From Fratercula arctica (taxonomy: Eukaryota > Chordata > Aves > Charadriiformes > Alcidae), in assembly GCA_947846985.1 (NCBI GenBank), contig CANTUZ010000004.1, positions 79,928,159 through 79,992,158 of the forward strand: a stretch of 64,000 nucleotides of DNA, given 5' to 3'. A program made the position numbers and the translations under genes. The notes under the pieces were generated by a model, which was not told the origin of the DNA, made no database searches, and was given only the letters and a program-made list of their open reading frames with translations. Shown one piece after another: positions 13,039 through 25,162 of the stretch; positions within the stretch are counted from its first letter, which is position 1; the number at the start of each line of letters is the position of its first letter.

Positions 13039-14707
13039 ATCTGAAGCAAAGGTTCTAATTCACCCATAGTCCTTGTCGACACTTATACCTGAACGATGAA
13101 TTTCATCTGAGAGGTGCAGTTGTTAAAGACAACGCGCTGGACACAAAGCTCCAAAATACAACTCATTAAAACTTCCATCTGTTTTGAAAGGTGCAGATCA
13201 ACTGCATTTCTGCAAGTGCAGCGGTACAAGTTTTGGTGGCATTTTGTGATATGTCTGCTTTAGTTCACTGCAGAAGAACAGGATTACATCTCACCTAAAT
13301 CTGTCATTTCTAAACCAGCTAAAGGAAATATTTTTCTTACAGAATGCTGGTAAAATTGTGTGAATAATACTCACACTAAGAGAATACTTGGCAGAGTAAA
13401 AAAAAGTGTATATTTTTATGGGTATGAACATTCAGTTTCTTAGGCATCACATCTTTCCACCTTTTGTAGTGCTTTGTCCCACTTGTTTCTCTTACTTTAG
13501 AGAGTTCAACTATGTGATAAGGTAATTGCCCTAAATATACACACCACAGCAATTTTCAACGTAAGGTAAAGAAACTTGGAATGAGTCTGTCTGGCTATCG
13601 GAAATAGTCAGAAGAGCAGATAGCAGAAAGTGCATGGGGTTCGTGCGAGTCCAAACCTTTCTTTACTAATCTTTCCTTAACGCCCCAGCAGCCCACCGAT
13701 ACCGCCAACTTCTTTAGTTCTTTCGGTACTTTCTCGTGCTCTTGTGTTTGTTCCTTTTCCCAGGCAGAGGAGCGAGTCCAGAATGTCCAAAAAATAAAGA
13801 CTTCAGGATCAAAACATTGATGTAACAGTTCTAATGTCATCCCCATTAGAGAAGCTGTAGCTTCTAACCCATGTACTGATGGTGCAAACAGGCTGTAAAC
13901 GCACTGTGCCCCTACTTGTATGTCAAACAAAAACCCACAAAAAAGCTTTCACAGCCGTTTCCTTCAAACAGGTCTGAAAAATACATTCCACCTCAATTTT
14001 AATATTGTTAGAGAAAATTTTTTCCAATACAATCAAGAGAACCTATTAAGCTGTTGCATATGCTCCACCCAATCTGTAAACCACACCGAACACAGCACTG
14101 TGTACATTTTTTTGTGCCTGAGTTTTTCAGTCATCTATTATTTCTAACAACCAGAGAGAGCCCCTGCAAGCTTTCATCGATTGGAAAGCCTGGTGTTTTC
14201 CTTGGAATCAGATTCAAAAGACATCACTTGGCACAGAACCCCCGACAAGCGCTGGCTAATCCGTCAACGTGACAACACAAGTGGAATGGAAACCCTACTG
14301 TCCTCACCACTGCGTTCCGAAACCTGCCGGTTAGAACCAGACGCTGTTCTGGTACGCTTTCTGCGTGTGCAGTTAAATATAACGAGAGGCGGCATCCGAC
14401 TTAAAAAAAAAAAAAAAAAAGATTAAAGGGGTGGGTGGAAATCAAAGCACATTTCTACACCTTGGGAAGTAAGAATTTGCCTTTAGTTAGATCACAAGGT
14501 TGTACGGGTACACCGTAATAAAGTTTTGTTTGGGTACGCCATAGTGAAGTTTTATATGGTCAAGCTTTTTATTACTTAGAGCAAACCTTACTTCTAAAGG
14601 AGTTTAGTAGAAGAAATACAAAGGGGATGGATGGCATTAAATCACATATGACGGCCAGGGAACCTTATTCCGAAATTTTTGGAAGTAATTTGCGTTACGT
14701 CACTTAC

Positions 14708-14766
14708 AAATAATATGCTTCATGGTATAGGTTTTTGCACACTTCTAACTTCTGGAATAGGAATAT
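14708..14766 (-). other. Exon-like open block, short
   Basis: 59 nt on the minus strand between a strong acceptor (AATCTTTTTTCCTAG) and donor GTAAGTGA. Only one frame is open, encoding IFLFQKLEVCKNLYHEAYY. It leaves two bases of a codon, the phase needed by the block at 10833-10653. May equally be a pseudo-exon. Confidence 0.18.
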
Positions 14767-16991
14767 CTAGGAAAAAAGATTGTAATTGGGAAAATCCAGA
14801 TTTTTTTTTAATCTGGAAACCAAGTCAATACACAGTTAAGAAAACAATCCACATGGACAGAAAGGAATACAATCAACAAAAAATAAACCAGCGTACAAAC
14901 AGAAACATAAGAACAAACAGATGAGTAATTTTTCACATTTTAATTCATTTTATGTACTCCCTCAAATATTACTTTAAGTAATGTAGGAGTGTCACTGCTA
15001 CATTAATTATCTTTTCGCCAGCTGAAAACTAAAAGACAGATTTTTTTTCTAGGTTACAAAAATTCACCAACTGTGCCTAGTGTTCCTATTGCTAAACTGT
15101 GAAAAGCCCGCTGTGTTCCAAAATGTGTGCCCTAAGCTGAAAAAAAAACAAATAACAAGATGATGGAGACCTTTTTTTTTGTAACATAAAAATCCATTTT
15201 GATATAATGCTGCTCATCATATATTAATATCCATTTGTATACCAATGTTGAATACATTCAGATATTTTTGCCTGCGTAGAAATAACTGAAAAATGCAGAA
15301 AGAGCTTGTAACTTTTTTTAACCAAATCCCATTAGGTTGGGTCTTCTAGCACATTATAGCTTCTATACCGACAATACACATATATATGTGTGTGTGCACT
15401 TCTGTGTCATATGAAAGAATGCACTTGTTCTATTAGGACCGCAAACCTGCAATTTGGCAAATCTAAAGACTATTCTAAAAGCTATTGTGAGATTTCATAA
15501 TTCCTTGAGCTAAATCACAGCAAAGTGCATCTTTCCTTCTTTTAGTACATAAAAATCTACCACGTGAACGTTTTTCTGAGTATACCACATTTCTATTTAC
15601 AAATGGTTCTGATTTCCCTCTCCTCTTCCTTCAACTTTGTTAAATCCATTTTCTTTATGAGGATTTTCTCAGACTGCATTTCTTTCTAGTGCCGATGGTT
15701 AAACAAGCTACTTCAGTGGGAAGGTGGGTGGTTAAGTTATCAAGACTTGACAAGCTCTCACCCATTCAATTCTATCCTGCCAACTTTCAGCTTTAGCAGC
15801 ATAATTATTTGTGCGACTGCTCTCCAACACATAACCATTAAGTGATCTGGTTGTAGAGACCCACAATGAAGCAAGTAGGGGTAGAACTCGGCCAAGAGCG
15901 AGCAGAGAGAAACTGAGACTGGAGACGACCTGCACAAACTCACCCTCTGCTGGGAAAAGCAATTAAATCTCAGAATTACTAAGGATTATAAACGTAATTC
16001 TAACTCAGATAGTATCTATTAAACACCAAAACTGCAAACATTATTTATATTATCACAACAACTAAAGCAATGCACCGGAAAATTGTCTTCTGGGGGAGGG
16101 TATAAGCATTTTCACTCAAATATTTTTCTTTCACATTTATTATATTGGATAAGAAAAATCTTAAATATTCCCGAAGACAATCGTTCATAGCATTTCGCTT
16201 AAAGAAGTGACCGAACAATGCCATAAAGGAAGAGTAACCGAATCACCGCCTCAGACAACAGCTGACATTGCTCAGAGCATCATAAAAATTATTGACATTA
16301 GAAACAGACGAAATAGAAGCAGGAGAACAGAAACAGCATGTTGGTATACTTATTAAACCAGTGAAATTCAAACACTTTGTAGCCTTATGCTTAACATTTT
16401 CTAATTTTTGCCAAACTACAGAACCCTCCTTCTATCACATGCGAGCTACAGCTGTAGATCACACCAGATAAGAAAATTTTAAAAGTGGATGGTTTTCAGT
16501 AGATACGCTGTAGCTCTTTGATCTTTAGGAGAACGCTACGCGTTTTACAGTGGAAAAAAAGAACTACCTGGAAACTTCCTCCTCTCAGTCACTGGAAAGG
16601 AAAGGCATTTTATAGCTCATTCTTTATATAATTCAGACGTCTCATCCCAGCTGTCCTGCGTGTGTCTATAGACAAGTTTGCACGAGGGATAACCTGAAGT
16701 GGACGAGCTAACCACCCCACCTGAGGCCTGAAATGCCACTCTAAAGCTTTGGCTGATGGCGCGTTGGTCACAGTTGGAATTAGTCCATCGATGTAATCCA
16801 TATTTTTTGGTAAACAGTAGCAGTTTGATAGAGAGAATAAGCAGATCACCTCTGCCTCTGGTTTTATTACATCACCATTATAACAGATATTTTTCATCTT
16901 TCATTGTTACAAGTTTTTCTAAGCACCTCCGTAAGTTACAGAAATACAGCCCGAGCCCCACTAACTAGCTTTAGGTTTCTGGAATGTTGAG

Positions 16992-17032
16992 TTTTGTTTG
17001 TTTGTTTGTTTGCTTGTTTGTTTGTTTGTTTT
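16992..17032 (+). repeat. (TTTG)n microsatellite
   Basis: About ten tandem TTTG units with one TTTGC interruption. Confidence 0.95.
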
Positions 17033-17913
17033 CAATGCCTCTCGTTCTCAGAGATCTATTTGCCATTTCATTTGTCTTTATTAAATGTATTTTGTAACCT
17101 GATCTTCCCATTCAGGAGTTGACAAAACTCTTCCAGTCGTAGCAGCAGCGCTGCGTTTGCAACACCTACCCACATCAGTAGCTGCCAATCTTAACTCTGT
17201 ACCTTGCCACATTTCACTTCAATACATTCAGCTTAGAAGGTCCTGCTCTAACCTAATTTTTCTGGAGGTTCCCCCAATCTGTTACAACTTTTTTTTTTAC
17301 CTCTCCAACGGCCCGTTTTTCTTATTAAATTACATTTTCCTCTGAGTCCTGCAGCAGAGAGATCAGGAACCAAGAATTAATTTGGATTAGTATTTCAAAC
17401 ACCTCTCATTTAAGATTACATTGTTTTAAAGTTTAACAGTGTTTGACTGACTTGATATAACATGAAAGCACAAGCACTATGACTAGTCTCTGTGCCCGTG
17501 TTTGTTTTACACTAAATCCAAACCAACTGACTATTAGAATTAATCTTGGCTTACACGTATGTATATATGTTGATGAAGAAATAAAGTACACCCGGTGTAT
17601 ATCTCAGTTGGCAAATAACAATTTTCACCTAAACACAGGGAGGTTTCTGGGGAGGTCCCCAGTTTGTTCAAAAGCTCTCGTTGTTTTTGCAGCTGACACT
17701 ACTTCTGCCTACCCATGTAAAGAAATTTCCCATATTAAGGGATTTCGGATTTGGCACGAGAAAAGAGAGTTTTCATTACTTGCTATACTTGGGCTCTTTC
17801 TCCTTCTGTACAAAGTTCATAAATCCATAAATTTTAAGCTACAATGTAATGTCAAAATTCTAGCAACCTTACAAAAATGGAATGCACAAGCTTTTAATTG
17901 ACATAGAACACTA

Positions 17914-18399
17914 TGGTGGGTTGACCCCCGCCCAGTTGCTTGCTTTCTCCCTCCCAGTGAGATGGGGGAGATGGAGGCAAAAAGCGAGAAAAACTCATGG
18001 GTCAAGATAAAGAGAGCTTAAGAAGTGAAGAAAATCCGAGCAAACAGAAGACCAAGGGGTGCAAAGGCCATCACTCACCACCTCCCACCAGCAGACCAGT
18101 GCCCAGCCAATCCCCCGGCAACGGCTACCTTGGAAAAACTCCCCGCTGACACTTTTACTGCTGAGCGCAACGTTATACAGCGTGGAATATCCCTCTGGTC
18201 AGTTGGGTCAGCTGTCCCAGCGCTCTCCCACCTCCTGCCCACCCCCAACCTGCTCCCTGGGGGGACAGAGTGAGAAACGGAGCAGCGTTAATAGCAAAAC
18301 TACGGGCGTTATCAACACTGGTTTGGTCACAAATGGAAACCATGGCACCATGCGGGCTGCTATGAACAAAACGAATTCCACCCCATGAGACCCAGTACA
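17914..18399 (-). mobile_element. Solo LTR of an avian endogenous retrovirus, minus orientation
   Basis: 486 bp that on the plus strand begins TGGTGGGTTGACCCC and ends CCCAGTACA, i.e. TG...CA termini. Read on the minus strand it starts TGTACTGGGTCTCATGG and contains 'cagctgacccaactgacca' and 'gggatattccacgc', landmarks I associate with a common bird ERV LTR. It ends near 'ttatcttgacccatgag' and 'ggtcaacccacca'. No internal retroviral genes flank it, so it is a solo LTR. I see no clear target-site duplication. Family name left open. Confidence 0.75.
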
Positions 18400-18545
18400 G
18401 ATATTAAGAATGAACAGAAAGTATGTTTAACCACAAGAAAAAATAACAAAGTATGAGTTTAGAAAATAGACTGACAGTATGTTTGCCTTAATATTGCTCA
18501 ACTTTAAGTTACAAGTGTCTTCAGAAGGTATTTCACTCTTGATAC

Positions 18546-18595
18546 ACCCACAAGAATAAGGTTCTGTGTCACCCACAAGAATAAGGTTCGGTGTA
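18546..18595 (+). repeat. Two-copy 25-bp tandem duplication
   Basis: acccacaagaataaggttc is followed by tgtgtc in the first copy (18546-18570) and ggtgta in the second (18571-18595). Only two mismatches separate the copies. Confidence 0.9.
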
Positions 18596-19748
18596 CAGCC
18601 ATTTACGAAATACAGCCCTTCCAAAGTGACCGCATTTCGTAGGCTCACCTCAGGCCTTTCCTACAGCCTGGGAGCTATCATTTGGGCTTTGTTAACAGGA
18701 AAATCCATAAAAACGGCAGTAACAGCTGGGATGCAAATGAATCAAGCCCTAAGATAAAGCTACTCCAGTGGAATGTTTAATGTAGAATTAGTTCACTTTG
18801 TTTCAAAGGACATTTGTATACTTCACCAGAGGAAGTGCTTATAATGTACAGTCATTTTTATTTTAACGTTTGATGCCTATAAAAAGCAAGTGAGTGGCAG
18901 CAGGAAAAGAGGACACAATACAAACCTCCTGTCCCACCAGTGACCTCTACCATGAGTTACAGCTACTGCCTTCTGCAGGTGTCACCGAGAGCTATTAGCC
19001 GTGCTCCTTCACCCCCAAGCCGTGCCCAAACGCAGAACGAAGGGGGAAACCGTGACTGGCAGTACTTCAGGCGATGGGGTCTGCAAACCCCTGAGCCAGC
19101 TGAAACCACCTACAGTCCCATTCCATTCACAGTCAAACCATTCTTCACTTCAACTTAAACCAAAGTTGGGGCAAGAACCTTGCCTTTGTCAGCGCAAGCA
19201 AAGCATAGCTGCATCGCAATCAATAAAATTTAAAACAAGGTCTTCTTGAAGGAAAAGGACAGGAATTTGTCCATATAACTCACATTTTCTCAGAAAAAAA
19301 AAAACCCTAATCTTGAAAGTGAACTGATTTGGGCTACTAATGTCCTTGACATTGCGAGCAACCACTTCTGATCGGCAGTAGGTCAGGTTTCTTCCTGTTT
19401 CCTAAACCCAGCAGAGAACCCGCACAAGCACAGCTGGCTCCGGAGGGAACAACTGAGCAGGTCCCAGGTCACACTGGGAAGGCGGACACCAGCCAGAAGG
19501 ACACAGTCACCTAGCCAAAGCCCACGGAAAGGCCTGATGGACGTGTGGCCACGGAATGTATCCGCGCTGCCATCGCAACCAGACAATGGTTAAGCAGAAA
19601 TCTCAAATGCGTGGCAGCTAGAGAAACACTCCAACAACATGCTTTTTTGGTGTGTTTTTTCTTGGGGTTGAAAACTTCTGGAAAGCAAGTAACTTTATAG
19701 CAGCCTTGAAAATTCTGAGTAATGAATAGAGAACGGTACTCAAGCATT
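18596..19748. other. Intergenic DNA
   Basis: Moderate GC in places (18900-19560), but no recognisable gene or repeat family. Short open frames on both strands look like chance. Confidence 0.5.
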
Positions 19749-19953
19749 TCACAGACTGGCCGGGGTTGGCAGGGACCTCTGGAGATGAGCCAGTCCCACC
19801 CCCTGCCAGAGCAGGGTCACCCAGAGCAGGTGGCACAGGAACGCGTCCAGGCGGGGTTGGAATGTCTCCAGAGACGGAGACTCCACCACCTCTCTGGGCA
19901 GCCTGTGCCAGGGCTCTGCCGCCCTCACCAGAAAGTTTTTCCTCATTTTCCAT
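19749..19953 (-). mobile_element. CR1 LINE fragment, minus orientation
   Basis: About 205 bp with 'agcagggtcacccagagcag', 'acgcgtccaggcggggttgg' and 'ctctgggcagcctgtgccag'. The terminal ATTCTATG repeats are eroded (only tcacagactgg). Same subfamily as the copies at 33758 and 55131. Confidence 0.88.
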
Positions 19954-22559
19954 AAATTTTTCAAGTACCCGTTTAGGAGATTAGACTGTACCGCTCTTGT
20001 TTAGGACTGGAAGCCTCAGCTTGCTTCTCCATACGCTTTTTCAGTTTTTCCCAGGAGCGTGTTGCAGTAGGTAATAAATAAGAGAGTGTCTGTAGTGTGA
20101 GAATATAGACAAAGTATAGTAACAATTTATCCAGCCTATGTAAAAATACTGACCAAAACAGTAGTTTAACTATTGTTAATCGTTAATCATTCCTCTAGTT
20201 AGGAGGGGGGGAAAAAAAGTCAATCTTGTCATGTTTAGCTAAAGTTAAATACCTAATTTAAAAAAAATAATAATCCTTTTTTTTTTTGTTTTCTATGAGC
20301 AGGAACAGAGGTGACAGAATTACATCCAAATAGAAATCAATAATACTAGGGACAGAGATGGGTATACCGTTTAACCAATTCAATTCATTTTCAAAGTGGA
20401 CTGTTTATTACACTCGGGCAGGAAAATCTAAATCTCAACAATTCTTACGGCACACTTTTATGGAGCCCTCTAAATAAACCAACCACCCGACTCAAAGATA
20501 CTGTGGCAGCAGAACGGGCGTTTCGTTCCTCTTCAGCCCGAGGTGGCCGAGCCTCGTCTCCCTCTCTGTTCTCCTCTTGCTGGAAAGGAGGACATGAGCA
20601 TCTCAGCCCCCTACTCCTTTACGTTGGCTTTATTCCACGATTCTTTCGTCTAGTTTTGCTTAATTCTCACTTAACCTCTTGGCAGAAGCAGCTCAGTCGT
20701 TCCCACGCAAGGACCGATTATTTTGCATTTCTCTGCACCGGTACCTTCGGTGTTCGTCGTGTTAGTCCTGTCCGGTTTGCGTTGGATTTTTTGATTTTTT
20801 TGGAGAAAAATTTCATCCAACAGTTAAAAAGAAAGGAAAAAAGCGTGCATACATACATAGATATTCTCAAAAAATACCTTTAGGAAAGGATTTTAGAATA
20901 CCATGGCTGCAACGTAACTGACGTATAGGCTTTTATTTCATGCTCCCAATAGGTCTAGTAGTGTTGGTCCTTGTCTTACGCACCTTCCACAATTCCTAGA
21001 TAACTACCTTCCCTTCCCACTTTCAGATGGCAAACACTTGCACCTAATGCTGTGCCATCCAACCTCTTAATTACACTAATGATAACTCCCTGCAGCTAGC
21101 AGGGTCAATAAGGAGCAGCGAGTCACACAAACGAACAGTCTTAGCTGTGTTACCTCTTTGAGATAGGCCAGGTACGTGACTGATCCCTCAACAGGCAGGC
21201 ACGTTCAGAGAGGGGACGTTATCAGACAGGAGTAACAGCTATGAAGCATGACAGCGGATAATTTTCGCATAATAGGAGTTCTCCTGCCCCCAGCATGTCT
21301 TGGCTGGCATCTGTGGGAAAAGGAGAATATCCTTTAACACCAGGACATCCCCGTGCAACACGGTAAAACAAAAGAGGGTTGCTCCGAACGCAGCCGGTGC
21401 CAAAAAGTGAAAAGGCTTTTGAAGGGTTGCTGTGAAAAACCACAGTAAGATTATCTTTAAAAATGGAGAAATAAACTGTTCTGGTTTTCTATGGAAAGGA
21501 TGGGGTCATTTTGTTTAGTTTTTTGCTCTTTTTTTTTTTTCCTGTGGCACTGTGGCCAAGTCACCCCACTGCACCGTTCCCTTTCTCCTGAATAATAAAA
21601 AAAAAAAAAAAAAATAATTAAAAAGGGTTTTGTGAGAAACAGAGAAGGGAAGAAAAGAGAGACACCTTTACTCCAAAAAAGGTGAGAGCCCGTCTGTGCT
21701 AGCCGGCATCCAGCTGCGCTCACGTTGAATTATGTGTCACTCCCAGCACTGGTTTATTAAGGCGAGATTTGCTGCAAGCAACTGTTCGAGGCTGCGCTAT
21801 GTTTCCCACTTACTTCAAATACAGCCCCAAACATTTACAAGCGCACACGGTCCATCCCATCATTTATTCGTCCGCTTTTTACAACATGCCATAATAGAAG
21901 TGTTCTATTGCAGCTGCCAGCGCCATAACATTTTCTGTTAGACTTGCAAAAGCAGGCAAATTCCCGCTGTAGCCTAAAAAAAAAACAGAACAACTACTTC
22001 TTGCTGATTTATGTGACTTTTCTCTCCAGGTTCTTGAGCCAAAAGGGCAGCACAGGCTCAGAGCAAAGGCTCATCTGGGCAAGCATCCTCTTTTTCACAA
22101 TTAACTAAATGTCTGGGAAGAGTAAATAAATGCAGAAAGCCTATGGTGATGTTTCCCCTGAATACTCTCCCCATCTCCAGCTCACTTACAACTAACTTAG
22201 AGACTTCCTGACCCAGAGGTGTCATCTTTGCCTTTGACAGACTATACAGATTTTTATCATTTAAAAAAAAAAAATTGCAGGCAGCTCAAGAGGTGGGGCA
22301 TAAACAAATGCAATTTCCAACTTTTTTTTTTTTTTTTTTTTCCCTAAACCCTCATGCAGGCACAATGCAAGAATTACCAACTTTAGATTGCACATTACTT
22401 TTCATTACAAGTAAGATGCCTTGTTGTTACAAAAATGTAATTTAATACAAAACACTTATCGCATTTGCAGGTATATTATCGTCTTAAAACAAAAATTAAA
22501 ATGACTGGAAATAAGATGTTGGGTTTATTTCAGTACCTTCGACTGTTACTCATCAAGCT

Positions 22560-22650
22560 ACCTCTGGCAAGAGTTCTTAAATGTCTTACTTTTTCCTCCT
22601 GCAAAACGGGGATGAAAACCCCTCTCCTTTGAGATAATCCAAATAATTCA
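22560..22650 (+). repeat. Possible ancient MIR-like SINE fragment
   Basis: 'tctttaaatgtct...cctcctgcaaaacggggatg' style sequence resembles the MIR core 'ctcagtttcctcatctgtaaaatggggat'. Diverged; identified by eye only. Confidence 0.4.
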
Positions 22651-22658
22651 GCAGTAAA

Positions 22659-22688
22659 ATGCATGCGTGTGCATACGCACGCATACAC
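22659..22688. repeat. Alternating purine-pyrimidine tract
   Basis: 30 bp of unbroken purine/pyrimidine alternation built from TGCATGCGTGTG and CATACGCACGCATACAC elements, nearly inverted about its centre. Z-DNA-prone composition. Confidence 0.8.
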
Positions 22689-23280
22689 TGGAGTTTTGAC
22701 ACCGGACACAACACACTATAAACTTTTTACCCTTTTTTTTTCTGTTGCCGAGCTTCTAAAATTTTGGCTGGCATAGACAACCTGTAAGCACAGTCAGCGC
22801 ATGGAAAGCATCACTAATAAGTGCAAAGCGTATTATTTTAAAGTGTGCCATATGGCACAGGTGAAAGAGACGGCGTGAGCTGAAACCTGTAGGCTCGTGT
22901 CTAGGGCTTTTAAAGCAGCCGATGAAAAAGCGATGCCTCTTGAACGCCTCCCCCTTCCCAGCCCCTCTCCCCCAGCAGAGGAGAGCTTCAACCCACCCGC
23001 CTCTTCCAGGGATGGAAGAGCTTCTGAGGACAGAACTATTGGCGTCATCAAACCCGGCGTCGCAACCAGTCTCTGGGAAAAATAACATTATTCTGTAAAC
23101 CGGACAACGTGTGTTTCTAAGAACAAAGCACAGCCACTGTGAGTCTGGGAAAGGAAGGGGTTGCTCTCGCAGGCAAAACTTTTGAAAGGGAAGCACCGCT
23201 GCTGAAACTTTGTCCATGAGGAGGTGCAATGCTGTCATTACCCTGAGTATAATTTATTTTGCTCGTTTGGGGATTTTTGG

Positions 23281-23333
23281 TGTTTTTTTGGTTGTTTTTT
23301 TGGTTTTTTTTGTTTTTTTTTTTTTTTTTTTTT
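23281..23333 (+). repeat. T/G-rich low-complexity tract
   Basis: Runs of 7-8 T separated by GG, ending in an uninterrupted run of about 22 T. Confidence 0.9.
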
Positions 23334-23754
23334 AAGGATAAAACTGACATAAAAAATTCTGGCTGCTGTTGCTATCCCAACTTGCTTTGGTGCCATTCAT
23401 GTAAAAAAAACCCGCAGGCCATTTACAAAACACATAGGCAACAGAAAAGGATCCAGGTTAAAGTGAGTTGTTTAAAAATTGTTATAGTGAAGGTGCTATT
23501 GGAGGAGAGGAGTAAGAGGCTGAGCACAACACAGCCCTCTGTGCACATGCTGTACTTGTGTCCCCTCCAGCCTGTGGCTAAATCCTGTCCTTTGCCTAAA
23601 AGTTTCTTGGCAAACCATCTGCAGCCGGTTTAGATTGCTGCGCTCTCTGCAGCCACCGAGGTGTAATGTAAATCACTAGGGCTCAAAACTCCGCCTGGAG
23701 AAGGGAAGAACTTTAAAAAGTCAAGCTAGAACTAACTAACAGAAGAATCACAAC

Positions 23755-25162
23755 AGAAGTTGCCAGCGTCCGTGAAAGAGTATCTGGCTTACTACAGGCC
23801 TGTCAGCCTGACCTCGGTACCAGGAAAGATCATGGAGAGGATCATCTTGGGTGAGCTCTCACGGCAAGTGCAGGGCAGCCAAGGGATCAGGGCCAGCCAG
23901 CGTGGGTTTAGGAAAGGGAGGTCCTGCTTAACCGACCTGATCTCCTTCTATGACCATGTGACCCGCCTTCTGGACGCGGGGAAGGCTGTGGACATTGTCT
24001 GTCTGGACTTTGGTAAGGTCTTTGACACTGTCCCCCACAGCGTTCTCCTGGAGAAGCTGGCGAATCATGGCACAGACAGGTGTACTCTTCGCTGGGTTAA
24101 AAAGTGGCTGGATGGCCATGCCCAGAGAGTTGTGATTAACGGGGTGAAATCCTCTTGGTGGCTGGTCACCAGCGGTGACCCTCAGGGCTCAGTTTTGGGG
24201 CCAGTTTTACTCAATATCTTTATCAATGATCTGGATGAGGGGATTGAGTGCACCTTCAGAAAGTTCAGAGACGACACCAAACTAGGTGGGAGTGTTGATC
24301 TGCTTGAGGGTAGGAAGGCTCTACAGAGGGACCTGGACAGGCTGGATCCATGGGCCAAGGCCAATTGTATGAGGTTTAATAAGGCCAAGTGCCAGGTCCT
24401 GCATTTCGGTCACAACAACCCCAAGCAACGCTACAGGCTTGGGGAAGAGTGATAGAAAGCTGCCCAGCAGAAAAGGACCTGGGGGTGCTGGTGGACAACC
24501 AGCTTAACATGAGCCAGCAGCGTGCCCAGGTGGGCGAGAAGGCCACCAGCATTCTGGCTTGTATCAGGAATAGCGTGGCCAGCAGGAGCAGGGAAGTGAT
24601 GGTGCCTCTGTACTCGGCGCTGGTGAGGCCTCACCTCGAGCTCTGTGTTCAGTTCTGGCCCCTCTGTACAAGAGGGACATTGAAGTGCTGGAGCGTGTCC
24701 AGAGGAGAGCTACCGAGCTGGGGAGGGGTCTGGAGACCAAGCCATAGGAGGAGAGGCTGAGGGAACTGGGCATGGTTAGTTTGGAGAAGAGGAGGCTGAG
24801 GGGAGACCTCATTGCCCTCTACAGCTACCTGAGAGGAGGGTGTAGAGAGGTGGGGGTTGGCCTCTTCTCCCAGGTGAATAATGACAGGACCAGAGGAAAT
24901 GGTCTGAAGCTGCGGCAGGGGAGGTTTAGATCAGATATTAGGAAGAATTACTTTACTGCAAGAATGGTCAGGCACTGGAACAGCTGCCCAGGGAGGTGGT
25001 TGAGTCACCATCCCTAGAGGTATTTAAGAAACATCTAGATTGGGCACTTCAGGGCATGCTCTAGTGACAGAGATTGTAGGGACTTTTTTTTTGTGTGTAT
25101 ACAATTGGACTCGATGATCTCAAAAGTCCTTTCCAACCATGAAGATTCTATGATTCTATGAT
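23755..25162 (+). mobile_element. CR1 LINE, longest copy, with broken reverse transcriptase frame
   Basis: About 1.4 kb in plus orientation ending gattctatgattctatgat. It contains the C-terminal half of the CR1 ORF2 reverse transcriptase and the whole 3' region. Motifs read [55 protein letters not shown] and [19 protein letters not shown]. It lacks the endonuclease and the N-terminal part of the polymerase, so it cannot move on its own. Confidence 0.95.
23760..24452 (+). pseudogene. CR1 ORF2 reverse transcriptase remnant
   Basis: 230 open codons covering the reverse transcriptase palm. The active-site box that is normally (F/Y)ADD in this family reads FRDD here ([12 protein letters not shown]). 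The frame breaks near 24450, with the continuing homology in another frame ([16 protein letters not shown]). A dead, 5'-truncated insertion. Confidence 0.9.

Larger units (their letters stand above)
13039..17913. other. Intergenic DNA, no gene recognised
   Basis: AT-rich, with a (TTTG)n microsatellite (16992-17032), A18 at about 14403 and short TG/TA tracts near 15380. A 111-codon minus-strand open frame (13930-13595) is discussed in the findings. No known gene. Confidence 0.55.
19954..23754. other. Intergenic DNA with homopolymers
   Basis: AT-rich, with T21 (22322-22342), A18-type runs near 21597 and a T/G-rich tract (23281-23333). A MIR-like fragment and an alternating purine-pyrimidine tract are listed separately. 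No gene recognised. Confidence 0.55.

Noticed and set aside
17479..17901. 140-codon plus-strand open frame
   Set aside because: Ends at the border of the solo LTR, has no recognisable domain, and its Phe/Leu/Ile/Lys-rich composition is typical of AT-rich noncoding DNA.
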